Positions 10,797-23,780 of a DNA stretch of 64,000 nucleotides are shown in pieces. Under the pieces are notes generated by a model, which was not told the origin of the DNA, did no database searches, and saw nothing but the letters and a program-made list of their open reading frames with translations. Source of the DNA: Pseudocercospora fijiensis CIRAD86 (lineage: Eukaryota; Ascomycota; Dothideomycetes; Mycosphaerellales; Mycosphaerellaceae); contig NW_006921541.1 in the NCBI RefSeq assembly GCF_000340215.1, forward strand, positions 2,825,527 through 2,889,526. The letters run 5' to 3'. Each line of letters opens with the position of its first letter. Position 1 is the first letter of the stretch. The translations under genes were made by a program, and so were the position numbers.

Positions 10797-13543
10797 TATT
10801 GCTTTAACGCGCCGTAATCCTTACTAGCAATAACCTTATCTGCTAGTCGGCTCTCGAAATCTCCTCCGTATACGTTAAAGCTATTAGCACCGAAGTACTA
10901 TCCCTTATAGAAAGCTTAATTAACGAGGAGGTTAATAGCCTTTTCCGTCGTAGCTTTCTCCTAATCGTATAGATATTCCTTAAGTCCCTCGTTATTAAGC
11001 TAGAGGATCTATTTAACTTCGTTCTAAACAACGTAACTTAACTAAGGAATCCTACTAACTAGGGCGTCGGAGATATAGCCGAGGCCTTCGACTAAGATAG
11101 CCGTAGGGAAAGCGAATAGTACGAAGGAGTTAGAGGCTAGGAGGGCGGTTAGATTACGGTACGCTTTAGCAACCTAAGAGACTATTAAGTTCTCGTAGCC
11201 CTTAACCTTAGTGCCGTTAATAACGCGAGAGTAGCCTAGGTTAATTAATATACGGTTGCTCTTAGTCTTTAGATTACTATATAGTAGGTATAGCATCTAA
11301 ATAGAGACCTCGTACTCCTTTAGAGGGTTGAGGATCTACTCCGCCTTACGCCCCTTACTATTAGGCTAACTATCGAACATATAGTCGAGGTTGTCGTCGG
11401 TAAGGTGCTTATTAGTAAGCTTGCCGATCTTGCTTAGTAGGACTAGGCTACGAGCCTTAAGCTTCTCAACCTAGTTCGCAAAGACCTCGGGCTAATATAT
11501 GCCTTCGACAATAGTAGAGCAGCTAGTCTTATCCTTAGATATAAGGCAGACCTTAATACGTAGGTAACTAGTACCCTCGCTAGCTACGAGCTTAACTATA
11601 TCTTATCCGAGACGAGTAGACTCCTTAGAAGGACAGTTTTTATAAGTACCGCTAACCTTAAAGAACTTAGTAGGCTTAGGGACAGAGATAAGCTCGTATA
11701 CGTAATTAGGTCGAAGGGCGATAGCTAAGAGCTATAGGGCAGGGTGCTAGCGGACGATTTAGTTGCTTACACTATAAGTTTGAAGGGCATTACGGCCTTC
11801 CTGCTTAGCCTTAGGCATCGCACGTATATACTAAAGGTACATTTCAAACTCCTCCTATATTAGGTCGATAAGGAAAGGAAGATATACTCTACGAGGCTCT
11901 TATAACTAACTAAAGACTTAAGGGAAGATAGCATTACTAGTCTAGCGAAAGCGGTCGAAGGAGGTGCCTTAGCTAAGGATACCGGTAACGAACTTGCTCT
12001 AGCGATCCGTTAGCGTAAGGGCGCGAGTAATAGTACTAGTAGGGTTAAACGCGTAGAGTCCTAGAGATGTCGGGGCGGCAATAGGGCGTCTAGGAAACTA
12101 GTTAGTATAGGCCTAATTAGCCTTAAGGGCAGCGAAGGTATCTTAATTAGCGATATTACGTCCAATCTTTAATAGGCGGCTAATAAGGACACTCGTCTTA
12201 GTACTAGTATAGAGACTATAGACCTTAGTAGCCTTCTTAACATAGTTAGCATATATAGTAAACCGCTCTTTACCTAGCTTACTAAGGTCGTCGAGCTGTT
12301 AATAGATAGATAGGGCGGTAGGAGCTTTGCCTATATCGGCTTTAGGAACTATATCGATCTTAGTAATAAGGTGCGCAATAGAGTCGCCCTTGTAAGAACT
12401 ATAGATATTCTTAGTTAATAGGATCGGCGAGAGGCCTCTATCTCTACGCTCGCTAAAGGAGCCTTCGGAAGAGACATCTTCTAGTAGTATATCTAGTATA
12501 TTAACATCCGAGTTACTATAGTTAGTACTATAGTTAGTACTATAGTCGGTACTAGAAGGAGTGCTGTACTTCTTACTAGCCTTACGGAGGGCCTAGCGAG
12601 CATACAATGCCTTCTTACGCGCTACTTCGGCCTTAGCGCGCTCGTCTTGAACTTCTTAAGGGATCTTACGGTTACGGGTCGAGCGACGATCTTTAGCCTA
12701 CATTTCTATAGCGAGCGCAAGACTAGTAGCCGTATTAGCCTCGGTTTCTAGGCGAAGAGCCTTACGTTTAAGGATATTAACGATAGGAGCCTCTTAACCT
12801 TTAATAATAAAGCCTATACTATTAATGCGATAGCCCTTCTCTTTTAGTAGATCCTTAGTTGTCTATACGTTAAGATCGACCTAAACAATCGCATCGTAGT
12901 GCTTCTTCTAGTAGGCTATCGTAAAGTCGTTAAGCGTAAAGGACAAGTTAAGTAACTGCTTGCCTACCTTCTTACTAGCTATAGATATACGATAGATTAT
13001 AGTGCGGGAAAGATGCTCGGCGCCTTAACGACGGACCTTATACTTATTAACGAACGAAGAGACCTGCTTAGCACGCTCTTATCTACCGTAGGCGAAGTTA
13101 ATAAGGCTTTTAGGAAGACTGCTTAGTCCTCCCTAATATTCGAAGGCCTAGTCGAGGGTCTTAAAGCGCAAACGAATCTAGGTACTAGCCGTCTTAAGGC
13201 TATAGACGATAGGAAAGGCTTATTCGATATCTATATCGTTAAGGACCTCGCGCTTAAAGATACGCTTACCGATAGACTAACGCAAGTTGTTTATACTGTA
13301 CGCAACTAAGACAGTAGCCTTCTTAATATTCCTATTAATAACGCGTAGCAGGGTGCGAGCGTTCTAGATCTTCTCTTAAGGGTCTTTAAGGGCGGTAACG
13401 ATCTAGAAGTAGTGCTCGAGGCTAGTTATAGTAGCTAAGGCGCTATCGGAGGGGGCTTCGATCGGGACTAGTACGCCTAGGTTTAGGGCTAGTAGGTTGC
13501 TGCTACTGCTAGCGCCTAGCGGATTTAGGGCGCCGGAAGACAT
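10797..13543 (-). pseudogene. Element B extra ORF (about 915 codons)
   Basis: Starts at ATG 13543-13541 (MSSGAL...) and runs collinear with the copy in element C to the stops near 10797. Nonsense codons are TAG/TAA at Trp/Gln-like sites. I see no protease, RT, integrase, zinc knuckle, transmembrane or signal-peptide pattern. There is a repeat-rich Ser/Asn/Tyr segment about a third of the way in (12-base units near 12515-12550). An additional 3' ORF in this position is uncommon in fungal gypsy elements. Its function is unknown. Confidence 0.75.
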
Positions 13544-13960
13544 CTTAGTCGACCGGAGCGGAAAGGAGTTAGTAACGAGTTTGCAAAAACGTTCGTAGCT
13601 TGTTAATAATAATTAAAGGGTTTAGATAGAAGGAGGGGGAGGGCGGTAGTAAGTTAGTTAGTATTCGAGTAGAAGAAAGAGCTTAGAAAGCTCGCCTTAA
13701 ATAGGGTGCGAAGGTAGCGTAGTCCGTATATTCCGGTAAAGCAAACGGATAACGACTATATATAGACCCTAAAAAGTAAAGCTATATACGAGACTCCTTT
13801 GTTAGTAGGGCGGCTAAAGTTTAACAATCGATCTAGCTAATTGCTAGTAGCGACTACGCGCCTTTATTAACCTCTAGCTTTCGTAGATTCCCGCGTACTC
13901 GAAATATAACTAGTCAGTTCGAGTACCTAGTAGTAATCTATAATAGTAAGGCTAGCGGGA

Positions 13961-13987
13961 CTAATAACACCCCCGGGGTAGTATTAG
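13961..13987. repeat. Palindrome copy 5 (before the extra ORF, element B)
   Basis: Arms ctaataacacccc and ggggtagtattag. Same site as 7469 (A) and 31310 (C). Confidence 0.8.
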
Positions 13988-14387
13988 CTTTTCTCTAGAG
14001 ATACTCGGCAACTAGGAGCAAATCGCCTAGGCCTAGCGTAGCTTATATTAGCCTATAGTACTATCGTTATAGATGCAGCATTACCTTTTATAGTAGTAGG
14101 TATATAAACGTAGCCCGTGCGTTCTTCTTTCTTCTAGATACTAAGCTTAGCGGCCTAAGGTCCCTATTCTTAGAGGCTATAGGCCTAGGTTGCTACGTCT
14201 ATTTAAGAGCTAGGAAGGGAGAGGGATCCTCCCTTTCTTAGTGTCCTACGTAACTAATACTAACTAGGGTAGGAACAATCTTCCCTAGCGGAGTATCTTA
14301 TTATCGTTGCTACCTAAGGGCGGTTACTAGAGACTAGGAAACTAGAGGGAAGTAGTCCTAGAAGGGCGGGAGGTTAGGTTCGGCTAT

Positions 14388-14422
14388 TTTCCTAATACTA
14401 CCCCCGGGGTATTATTAGGAAA
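14388..14422. repeat. Palindrome copy 6 (after pol, element B)
   Basis: 35-base inverted repeat with tttcctaa/ttaggaaa ends. Only one position in the arms is unpaired. Confidence 0.85.
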
Positions 14423-14697
14423 ACACGCCTTATATAGTTCTATCTAAGGAAATAAGAGCAAAGGAATAAAGTTATAGCAACATTAATCGAAAGCAAAGGC
14501 AAAGCAAAGGACAACAATAAGATAAACTAAAAGCAATAAACGAGAGTATAAACATTAGTAGGAATAGACAGTAGGTAAGGACTAAAGGTACAGGGCGGCA
14601 CTGCATTAATAGCGCGGAGAACGATTAATAAGAGCAAGGAAGCAACGTAGTAGAGGCAGATAGAGGCAAGGAAGAGTAAGCAATTATTTAGTCTCGA

Positions 14698-17600
14698 GGT
14701 CGGGGTCGTTTAATACCTATAATTCTAGGCGGTCTTCGTCGCTAGACTAGTCGAGTTCCTCCTCGGAGTTAGAGTTAGATAGCTAGAAGTCTAGTTTACT
14801 ATTAGAATCGGAATTAATATCGGAAACGCTCTATATATAGTTAATCCGTATATAACCCTCCCTTTGTTCTTAAGTTATTCCTAATAGCTTACTAAGACGA
14901 ATCTAGGGATAGGTATAGTTCTTAGGTAGAATAGGATCTATAATAGTAGTAGGATCCTCCTCCCGATAGGCATCTAAGGACGGTAGAGGGTCTATAGAGG
15001 CACTAATTTCCTCCTCGGTCGGCGGAGGGCGGGTAGGCTCGCGTAACTTAACGATCTTTTTTAGATTAGCCCGAGGGTAAGAGTGCTTTAAGGTAGTACT
15101 ATCTAGCTCCTAAAGAAGGTATAAAGAACCCGAGTAAAGGACCTCCTTTACTCTATAAGGACCCTTCTACTTAAAGGCTAGCTTATAGGAGTAACTATAC
15201 TCTAGTTCGGACCGGTATAGAAGGACTATATCGCTAACCTTTAGAGGCTCCTAGTTAATAGTATTATAGTCGTCGAAATACTGCTTAGCCTCCTTACGAA
15301 GGCGACGTTATCGAGCAAGTCCCTCCTAAGAAGTAGTAGTTATATCCTTAAGAGCCTTAGCGCGTAGGGCAAGGAGATCTACTCTAGTACGAATAGACCC
15401 CTAGTCGTAAACGCTATACGTACGGTAGGACAACTTAATCGGAAGAACGGCGTCCCTCCTAATTATAAGTTCCGCTAGTATAAGTCTAGTCGTATCGACA
15501 ATAGTAGTTCGGTCCGCCTAGAGAAGGGCTAGGACGCGGGTAGAAATAGGAACTAATCTGTCGCTACTATTAGTTATCTTAGATAGGGCATTAATTAACG
15601 ACCGATAGCCGCGCTTAATAATAGCATTCGACTAGGGATAGTATAGGGAGATACAAACGTTCTTCGCCCCGTACGAAACAAGTAGCGCTTAAACCTCCTT
15701 AGCTATATTGTTCGTAGCGTTGTCTAAGATAACTTCGTAAGGTGTTCCCTAGCGGCAAAACAGATCCTTAAATAGGAAGATAGCTATATTACGGGCATTA
15801 ATAGCACCGCAACCCTTATAGAAATAATAGGCCTCCGGCTATCGAGAAAGACCCTCTCGAATAATATATAGGCTATTATTGCGGCTAAGATAGACCCTAT
15901 CGCTATACTACCGCTCCCTAACTAACTAGGTAGTAGGGATACGTAGTTCTCCTAGACGTCGGTAGCTATTCCTAAAGTTGCACTTAGGATAGCTCTTATA
16001 GTAGCGGGAGATATTAGCCTATACGCCGTTCTACTAGTAGCGACGACGAAGGATATCGAAGGTGCCCTCCGCCGCCCGGTAGCCGAGCTTATCGTAAACA
16101 GAACGAAGGATTTCCTATCGGGCTACTAGATCGTTAATAATACGCTAGAGCGGTATATTAACTATAGCCTGTCGCTAAAGGATACGATCCTTAATAAGGA
16201 ACCTCCGAGAATAGCGAATAATACGACGGTATTAACTCTTTAATAGACTAGGAGCTCTCTTCGTATAGGTAAGGAAGTAAGCGATATTATAGGAGTCGTC
16301 GGAGTAGACCCTATTAAGGATATCGTCCCTACCTAGTTCGCCTACCTTAGTATCGTCCTAGTCCTCGCCGTTAGTAATAGGGTCTTCGTTAGGCTAGTTA
16401 CTAGGTTAGTCGTCGGTAGTAGACCTAGTAATTACCGGTATAGCGTTAATATAGAAGGTAGTAAAGAAGGTGCGGTTAATAACCGCGTCGATATCCTCTT
16501 CTTCTATTATCTCGGCGATATCTTCTTCTATAGTAGGCCTTCTAGAAAGGCTATCCGGTCTAGTATACTTCTTACTAGGAACATAGAAGACGTCGAAATT
16601 AAATAAATAGATCTAGGCAACCTACCGAGCTATCGTAGAGTTAGGTAGGTCGGAGGCTATACGGTTAAGTTAATAGACTAGCGTCTAAGCGTCGACTTCT
16701 AGGCGAAAGAACACTCTAAAGAGCTAAGGTCGGAACTTCTTAAGAGCCTTATAGATACTAAGGCACTCTCGCTTGCTATTATCGTATCGAGCCTCGATAG
16801 GTTTCTATAGACCGGACTCGTACCGGATAGGGTAACGTAAGGAGGGCTCCTTACGATTATACTATATTAGTATCTCGCCGTAGCCTTCCCCGCTCGAGTC
16901 GATAGTAACAATTAGCAGACCTACGCCTTCCGAGTAGTTAATAGAGGTAAGCGTAGGCGCGCTAATAAGTGCCTTAGTAACCTTGTCCTTAGCGGCTTAG
17001 TAAACGGAGGTCTATTTAAACTCTGTATCCTTCTTAAGTAAGGCGTATAGAGGCTTATATACTAACGCAAAGTTTTCGACCTAGATACGGAAGTAGGAGA
17101 CTACTCTAAGCTAGATCCGGACATCTTTCTAATAGGTAGGGTCGGGCTAGAATATAATCTTTAGGACCCGTACATTGTTAGGATAGCGGCCGTTCTTATT
17201 AGTTACAAACCCGACAATGTTTATTCGTTTATATAGGAGCTAAAGCTTCTCCCTATATACCGTTAGGTTAGCTCGCTCTAGGTCGTAGAGGACACTATCG
17301 AGGTTCTAAATATATTCGAGAAAGAACCTACGGATACTAGGCTCTACTTCTTTATTATCGTACCTAGTTTTAGGGCCCTTAATGCCGATGTCGTTAAGGA
17401 AAGGCATCGCTATATAGGAGATATAGGCCGCGAGGACTTAGTTTATAATGCGAACGAACTAGGCTACGGAGTTAGTTGCCCCTTATAGAAGGGTAGTTTG
17501 TCTATATAGCCTAAGAGGTGTCTCGAAACTAGTAAGGTCGCGGCTATTAGGATAGAGAGGGATCTAGTTATAGCCCGAGAAAACATTAACTAGTAAGGCT

Positions 17601-18650
17601 ATAATATAGTTAGTAAAAGCTTCCGAGAACCTATTAGTCTCCGGAGAGAGGTTAGTATCTCTAATCGTAACTGCGTTAAACTTTTGTATAGCGTTAATTA
17701 GACGGTACTTCTTTAGTTCCCTAGGAGCTGTCTTCTTCTAAACTAGGAAGTATAGGTTACGATACGAGGCATAGGAAGGCTCTAAGGTGCTAGCCTTTAC
17801 ACGCTGCCGTATTATATCCTTAACTATACCTCTTAGGCTTAGGTTTAGCTTAAACCCTAGGTAAGCCTAAGGCTTATACTCGATCGTTCGGATCCTTTAT
17901 AGAGGGGCAACCTCCGGGTTAATCCTGCCTAGATGCGTAAAGTTATATACTAATACGGCTTCGCGGTTATATAGAAGCTCGTATAGCAAATCTAGTTTAA
18001 GATCCGAAAGCTCGATACTAGGTTTGATGTTCGCTAGTCTCTCCGGCGTTAGCCTCGATCCCCTAGGAATAGCGGAGAACTTTTTAGTAATATACCTCTA
18101 GTCGTATAGACTATCCCTAGGTATTAATATCGCTTCGCGGTTAAGGCACTTTTGTCGCTAGTTAGGATTTCCGCTAGGATTAGACCTATCGGTTATATAT
18201 ACGCTGCCTTTTACAGGCTTAATCTTATTAGCTACCCTCTTATATAGGGTATATATACTAACCGCTCGTAATACCCGAGCCCTCTCTCTTTAACGTTAGG
18301 CCCGGAGATTAGCGCAATAGAACAGCGCGTAAACTTTATCGGAAGTCTCTTTAAGTCGGTAGGTATATAGCTAGTAATCCTAATTTATAATTCCGGCGAA
18401 AACGTTAGATTCCTAATAATACCCCCGGGGTAGCATTAGCTCGGCGTTCTAATTAGTTAGTTCGGATTCGGGCTCGGGTAGATCCGCTTCCGGCGGCGAT
18501 GCCTACGATAGCATTATTACCGAGATTCGTACACTAGGTAGTCGTTGCACTATTATACTCGCTATCGCTTCGAGCATTCGTCTCCTTAGTATAGAGCCTA
18601 GAAACTAGCCTCGTCGTACGGAGCGGCGTACCTCTAGATATAACCTATTT
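14698..18650 (-). pseudogene. Element B pol: RT, RNase H, integrase
   Basis: Minus-strand counterpart of the element C pol at 26650-30612. RT maps to about 18100-17350, RNase H with the YIPSKKHTRPDSLSRRP signature to about 16600, and integrase to about 16300-15000. The frame ends at TAA 14700-14698. Only RIP-type stops interrupt it. One of the palindromes (18412-18439) lies inside the 5' part of this frame. Confidence 0.8.
18412..18439. repeat. Palindrome copy 7 (inside the 5' part of pol, element B)
   Basis: Arms cctaataataccc and ggggtagcattag. Same place as 26869 in element C. Confidence 0.8.
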
Positions 18651-21551
18651 AAGCTATACTAACTTATAGCGCAGATTGCCGGTCTTATAACCGCGCTATA
18701 GCGTTTCCCGAAGAGCGCTTAGAAGCAGTAAGGATATCCTCGTAGGACTTATAGCTAGTATTTCCGATATAACTAGTAAACACGACTCGGTTACCCTTCT
18801 AGTTAGCGATAGTTCCTTCCTAGGAGCTATCGTCGTAGTTGCGCTAGACACCCCGGGTTATATAGGACTATAGACGACCTAGAATAATTAGCGTATTCGG
18901 GTTAGCGGCAATCTAGAAGGTAAAGGAAAAGTATATACCGAAAGCGTCTACTATAACATTATAGTAGGCACCTACTAGCGCAACCTCCCTATTTACTCCC
19001 TATATACTAAGGGAAATATCTCTATTTATTAGTAGTCGGAGCTGTTTAGCCTAGCGCTTACTTATAATAAGTAACTCTAAACTATTATTAAGCATTGCTA
19101 GCAACTACTAACTATAGCTTCCGATAGTAACTTAAATATAGATAGCAGGAACGACGGTAAAGGAACGGATAACTGCGGAAAGGTCTATATTATTAGGGAT
19201 AGAGTAAAGTTCCTTAGGTCGAGGAGGTCCTACTCGACCGATTTGTTAGCTAGTAAATCGGACAGCCTTAATAGAAACTGAAACCGAAGCAGAGTCGGCA
19301 TTATTATTATCCCCTCGGCCTATCTCCTTAATTCCCTCTTCGTTAGTATTATCGATAGTCTCCTAGCTCTCGTAGGTTACTAATTCGCCTTCTACTAACT
19401 CCTAGGCCCCTAAAAATTCAGGAAGGAACTATAGGGAAGAGACGTCGATATAGTCCTCTCGCCCCTATTTACGTTAGAGGGCTATAAGGTCTTTTATAAA
19501 GGTAGTATCGTTAGGAATCCGGCTCTAGAATAGGTTAGTAGGCAAACCGTATACTAGAAGCTCTCCTATAGATACGTTAGACTTAAGGTCTAGGAACTAT
19601 AAAGCCTAGAAGAGAGCATTTACCTTTATATCGTAAGAGTTAGTAGGCCCGGCGCTATACTTCTTTATATACCTATTAAAGCGAAAGCTCTTTAGGTCGG
19701 CTAACTTTCGTTTATAGGCCGGCGGGTTAGCTAGGCCTAGGGTACTACTAAGGTCGGTAGCAGCATCCTCTATATCGATATCTAGAGTTTCTAGTACCTC
19801 CGGAGTAGCTATACTAGCTCGGGTTGCACGGTCTTTAGCTATCTAGAGTATTTTAGTCTTAGCGACTAATTCTCGCTATTTCTTAGCCTTATTAGCTACC
19901 TACTTCTTAAGTATCCTAGTAGGGGCTGCCGCACTAGGGCGGGTAGGGTTCTACGGGCTCTTGCCCTTACCCTAGGACTAGGTTTAGGACGACTAAGTTT
20001 AGGACCTTATCGTAGCGTAGATATCTATACTATTCTTAGTAACCGCGTAAACATTAGTAACTGCGTCCGGGTCCTAAGACACAAAGTTGACTTTAATAGG
20101 CTTAGTAGTACTATTACTACTCCGCTCCTTAACCTGTTTTGCCCTAACCTTCTAAGTTTCTTATTTAGTAATAGCGGCGAGGGTACTATTCCTAGTATCC
20201 TTAAACTCGATCTTGCTACTATACTTCTTCTCTAGAAGACTCCTAAGTTAAGGTAGTTTCGGGGCTCTACGATCCTACTCGAAGTCAATCTTATCGCCTA
20301 TATCGGTATAGTAGAACCGACTATTTACTTATATAACGAGCTTCCTCTTAAGAAGCTCCTTCTAGATAGGGTAGTCTAATTAAACATATTTAAAACCGCC
20401 GTATATCTAGCACTTGCTATCCAAGTTAGAATAGATCTTCCGTATAGCGTAGACGTTAACTAAAGGGGCCTTAGGGTAGTTAGGATCGGAGACCTAGTAA
20501 ACTAGTAGTATATCCTTTAGTATACTAGTATTAAGGACCTCCCTAACTCGCTATAGTACTTTCGCATTAAGGTTAAGCTAGGCTAGGGATTCAGCTAAGT
20601 CCGCAACGTCCTAAGAATGCTTAGTAATAGTAGGAGTTACGGTACTAGGACCACTTTGCGATTTAGGAAGAAACTTAGGCCCTCTAGTTCCCGAGGCATC
20701 GTTCCTTACCTAGGCTAGGTTATTCCGGTTCTCGCCGTAAATGAACTTCTTTACATCGGCGGAGCTATTAATATCGTCCTTAATAGCCTCTAGGACCTCT
20801 TTGTACTTCCTAAAGGTCTCGGGATTAGCTTCGCTAAGCTTATAGCGACGGAAGATACGCTTAGCCGTAGACTACGGCAACCCTTTAAGGAGTAGCCTCG
20901 TTCTCTAAGAATTCTCGAGGTCCTACTAGTCGATACCGTCCGCTAACTTAACAAACTCGCGGACGTACTCCTTTAGGTCGTTATCTTCGGTACGCCTCTC
21001 TATATAGAGGTTCTTAAGCTACGTACGACTGCCTTTAATACGATAGCTATCGCGATCCCGATACTCCCTTATAAAGGCTTATTTAAAGACCTCCTAGTCG
21101 GTATTAGACTTATCGTCCTTTTCTAGGTAGCTAACTAGGGTTCTAAGGGTTCGGTAAAGCTTAGTAATAGTAGTCCTCGTAAGGGACCGGACCTTGTACT
21201 AGTCCGACTCCTCTTCGAGTCCGTACTCGGCTAAGTTGTCCTTAAAGCGTTCTACGTACGCCGTAGCGTTCTACCCTTCGAATAAAGGGTTCCTACTACT
21301 TCCTAGCTCTAGCGGGCGACGCCTATTCTAACGGAGAAGGTTAGTTTGCCCTTAAATTATCTTTATAACGATATTATAGAGAGCCTCGGGCGTAGAAGGC
21401 TCGATAGCCCCTAGGTCGACGGCGCTTATAATAACTAGTCGTCGCCTGATTTCTTCGTTAATAGGGTCCGGTAGGTTATTAGATTCCGAAGATTCCGCTA
21501 ATTCGTAATACTCGCTTTCGCTAGAGCTTATTCGATTATTATAAAGTAGTT
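18600..21551 (-). pseudogene. Element B gag-protease
   Basis: Counterpart of the element C gag-protease. The capsid region is near 21400-20700, the CCHC zinc knuckle near 20400, and the retropepsin-like region near 19100-18800. The start codon is obscured by RIP; the coherent frame begins about 21551, just downstream of the leader. Confidence 0.7.
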
Positions 21552-21650
21552 GAAATAAAATACTATAGGAAAGTGTTTTTAGTATACGTTATAGGTTTGG
21601 TTTGTTTCGATGTTGCTATACGAGAAAATAGTGTACTAGGCTGTTTTCTT

Positions 21651-21677
21651 CTAATATTACCCCCGGGGTAGTATTAG
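21651..21677. repeat. Palindrome copy 8 (leader, element B)
   Basis: Arms ctaatattacccc and ggggtagtattag. It sits about 100 bases before the gag frame. Confidence 0.8.
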
Positions 21678-22326
21678 AGTTTGGCCTCCTAGGGGTCGCC
21701 TATATACCTCTAGGAGCTAAGTTTAGTATTAGACAAAAGCCGCTCGGAGGGAGAGACTACAATCTCTATTTATACCTAGATCCTAGAAACTAGCTCGTAT
21801 CTCCTTTAGCTAGGTAGGGGGGGCGGGGACCTTCTTTTTCTAGTAGAAGGCTAAGTACTATCCGAACGAGGTAGCGAATCCCGAAATAGTTTATCCGGTT
21901 AATAGGGGAACTGTCTAGGCATCCGACCTATAATCTAGAAATTGCTATCGTATAGATAGTCTTAGCAAACTAAGCAAGGCCGATAGGTAATTAGTCTATC
22001 TCCTCCTTAGGCGGGGCTTATCTCGAGCAAGTAGTACTAAATAGGTCTTCGACCCGGAGCCGAGTCCTTAGAAGCTAGCTATAGTTATAGACTAGGCCCT
22101 AAGCTATAACAGTCCTAAGGGTTTGCAGCTTTTCGGGGTTAAAGCGATGCCCTTGTTAAGAGGTTTCTCTACTTATCGTAACGGCCCCTTAAGATACTTT
22201 AGTATCGTCCGTATTATAGGCTCTTATCGTACCCTCGCTTCGGTTATAGCTATTCGTACCTAGAGACTACCTTTAACATACCCGAACCTGTTAGATATAA
22301 AGAGATAGCCCTACCTTCGGCTCTAA

Positions 22327-22605
22327 TAAAGGACGGAAACTAATACTACTACTACTACTTATAGTAATAGTATAGGCTACCGAGGGTAATATAACCTATA
22401 GCAATATAGGCAGCTATATTTAGCAAGATAGGATAACGAGACTATCGCTTAGGCTAATAACTAGAGCCCTACAACATAGGCATTATAGAAGTGTAACATA
22501 AACAATATACTATACGAGGTTGATAATCTATCTACTCTATAGAAGGAGGCCTCTTATATAGGCTTAAAACTAGCCTATAGGTATAGGGCCGGTTACTAGC
22601 TAATA
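22327..22605 (-). repeat. 5' LTR of element B
   Basis: 279 bases. On the minus strand it begins TATTAGC at 22605. The target duplication ctag follows at 22606-22609. It carries the same tatataag box as the other LTRs. Confidence 0.88.
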
Positions 22606-22609
22606 CTAG

Positions 22610-22875
22610 TCGGCAGAATTCCTTAGTTAAGTTACGTTATTTAGAACGAAGTTAAACAAATCCTATAGTTTAGTAAGGAGGAGCTTAAGGACTATCTACG
22701 CGAGTAGGAGAACGCTATATAGGAGAAGGCTACTAACCTCCTCGTTACTTAAGCTTACTACGAGGCCGAGTACTTTAGTACTAATAGCTTTAATACCTAC
22801 GGAGGAATTTTAGAGAACCGCCTAGCTAATAAGGTTATTGCTAGTAAGAATTACGGTATATTAAAGCAGCGGTAA
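22610..22875 (+). pseudogene. Element A extra ORF, last part
   Basis: Continues the frame broken by element B at 10326. It aligns with the final 88 codons of the extra ORF in copy C and ends at TAA 22873-22875. Joining the two parts after removing one ctag keeps the frame. Confidence 0.7.
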
Positions 22876-22933
22876 GTCGGTATAGTAGACTAATTGCTTA
22901 GGATTGTTTTTGTATATTAATAGATTCTAGGAA

Positions 22934-22960
22934 CAATACTACCCCGGGGGTATTATTAGG
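22934..22960. repeat. Palindrome copy 9 (after the extra ORF, element A)
   Basis: Arms caatactacccc and ggggtattattagg. About 60 bases downstream of the extra ORF stop. A run of 12 A follows at about 22968. Confidence 0.75.
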
Positions 22961-22987
22961 AGTTTCTAAAAAAAAAAAATAGCCTAG

Positions 22988-23266
22988 TATTAGCTAGTAA
23001 CCGGCCCTATACCTATAGGGCAGTTTTAAGCCTATATAAGAGGCCTCCTTCTATAGAGTAGACAGATCATCAACCTCGTATAGTATATTGTTTATGTTAC
23101 ACTTCTACAATGCCTATATTGCAGGGCTCTAGTTATTAGCCTAAGCGACAGTCTCGTTATCCTATCTTGCTAAATATAGCTACCCGTATTGCTATAGGTT
23201 ATATTACCCTCGGTAGCCTGTACTATTACTACGAGTAGTAGTAGTAGTATTAGTTCCCGTCCTTTA
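22988..23266 (+). repeat. 5' LTR of element C
   Basis: 279 bases, TATTAGC...CCTTTA. The likely TATA box tatataag is at 23033-23040. It is followed by the leader, which matches 5696 onward in element A. Confidence 0.88.
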
Positions 23267-23680
23267 TTAAAGCCGAAGGTAGGGCTATCTCTTTATATCT
23301 AATAGGTTCGGGTATGTTAAAGGTAGTCTCTAGGCACGAATAGCTATAACCGAAGCGAGGGTACGATAAGAGCCTACGATACGGACGATACCGAAGTATC
23401 TTAAGGGGCCGTTACGATAAGTAGAGAAACCTCTTAACGAGGGCATCGCTTTAACCCCGAAAAGCTACAAACCCTTAGGACTATTATAGCTTAGGGCCTA
23501 GTCTATAACTATAGCTAGCTTCTAAGGACTCGGCTCCGAGTCGAAGACCTATTTAGCACCGCTTACTCGAGATAAGCTACTACCCGCCTAAGGAGGAGAT
23601 TGATTAATTACCTATCGGCCTTACTTAGTTTGCTAAGACCATCTATACGATAGCAATTTCTAGATTATAGGTTAGATACC

Positions 23681-23780
23681 NNNNNNNNNNNNNNNNNNNN
23701 NNNNNNNNNNNNNNNNNNNNNNNNNNNNNNNNNNNNNNNNNNNNNNNNNNNNNNNNNNNNNNNNNNNNNNNNNNNNNNNN
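23681..23780. other. Assembly gap of 100 N
   Basis: A round number, so probably of unknown true size. Compared with copies A and B it replaces the rest of the leader, the leader palindrome and the start of gag of element C (several hundred bases). Confidence 0.95.

Larger units (their letters stand above)
10327..22605 (-). mobile_element. Element B: full-length Ty3/gypsy-like retrotransposon with an extra 3' ORF
   Basis: This 12,279-base element lies on the minus strand, with 279-base LTRs at 22327-22605 (5') and 10327-10605 (3') and a 4-base duplication ctag (10323-10326, 22606-22609). The polypurine tract lies at 10606-10619 on the minus strand, next to the 3' LTR. In element order it has a leader, gag-protease, RT-RNase H-integrase, two palindromes, an extra ORF, a further palindrome and the LTR. 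It contains no sequence gap and is the best copy for rebuilding the layout of the family. All frames carry RIP-type stops, so it is dead. Confidence 0.88.

Noticed and set aside
10843..11031. Open 62-codon frame conserved with 34278-34466 in another element copy
   Set aside because: It is out of phase with the much longer extra ORF, and the conservation follows from the shared nucleotide sequence, so it is a shadow.
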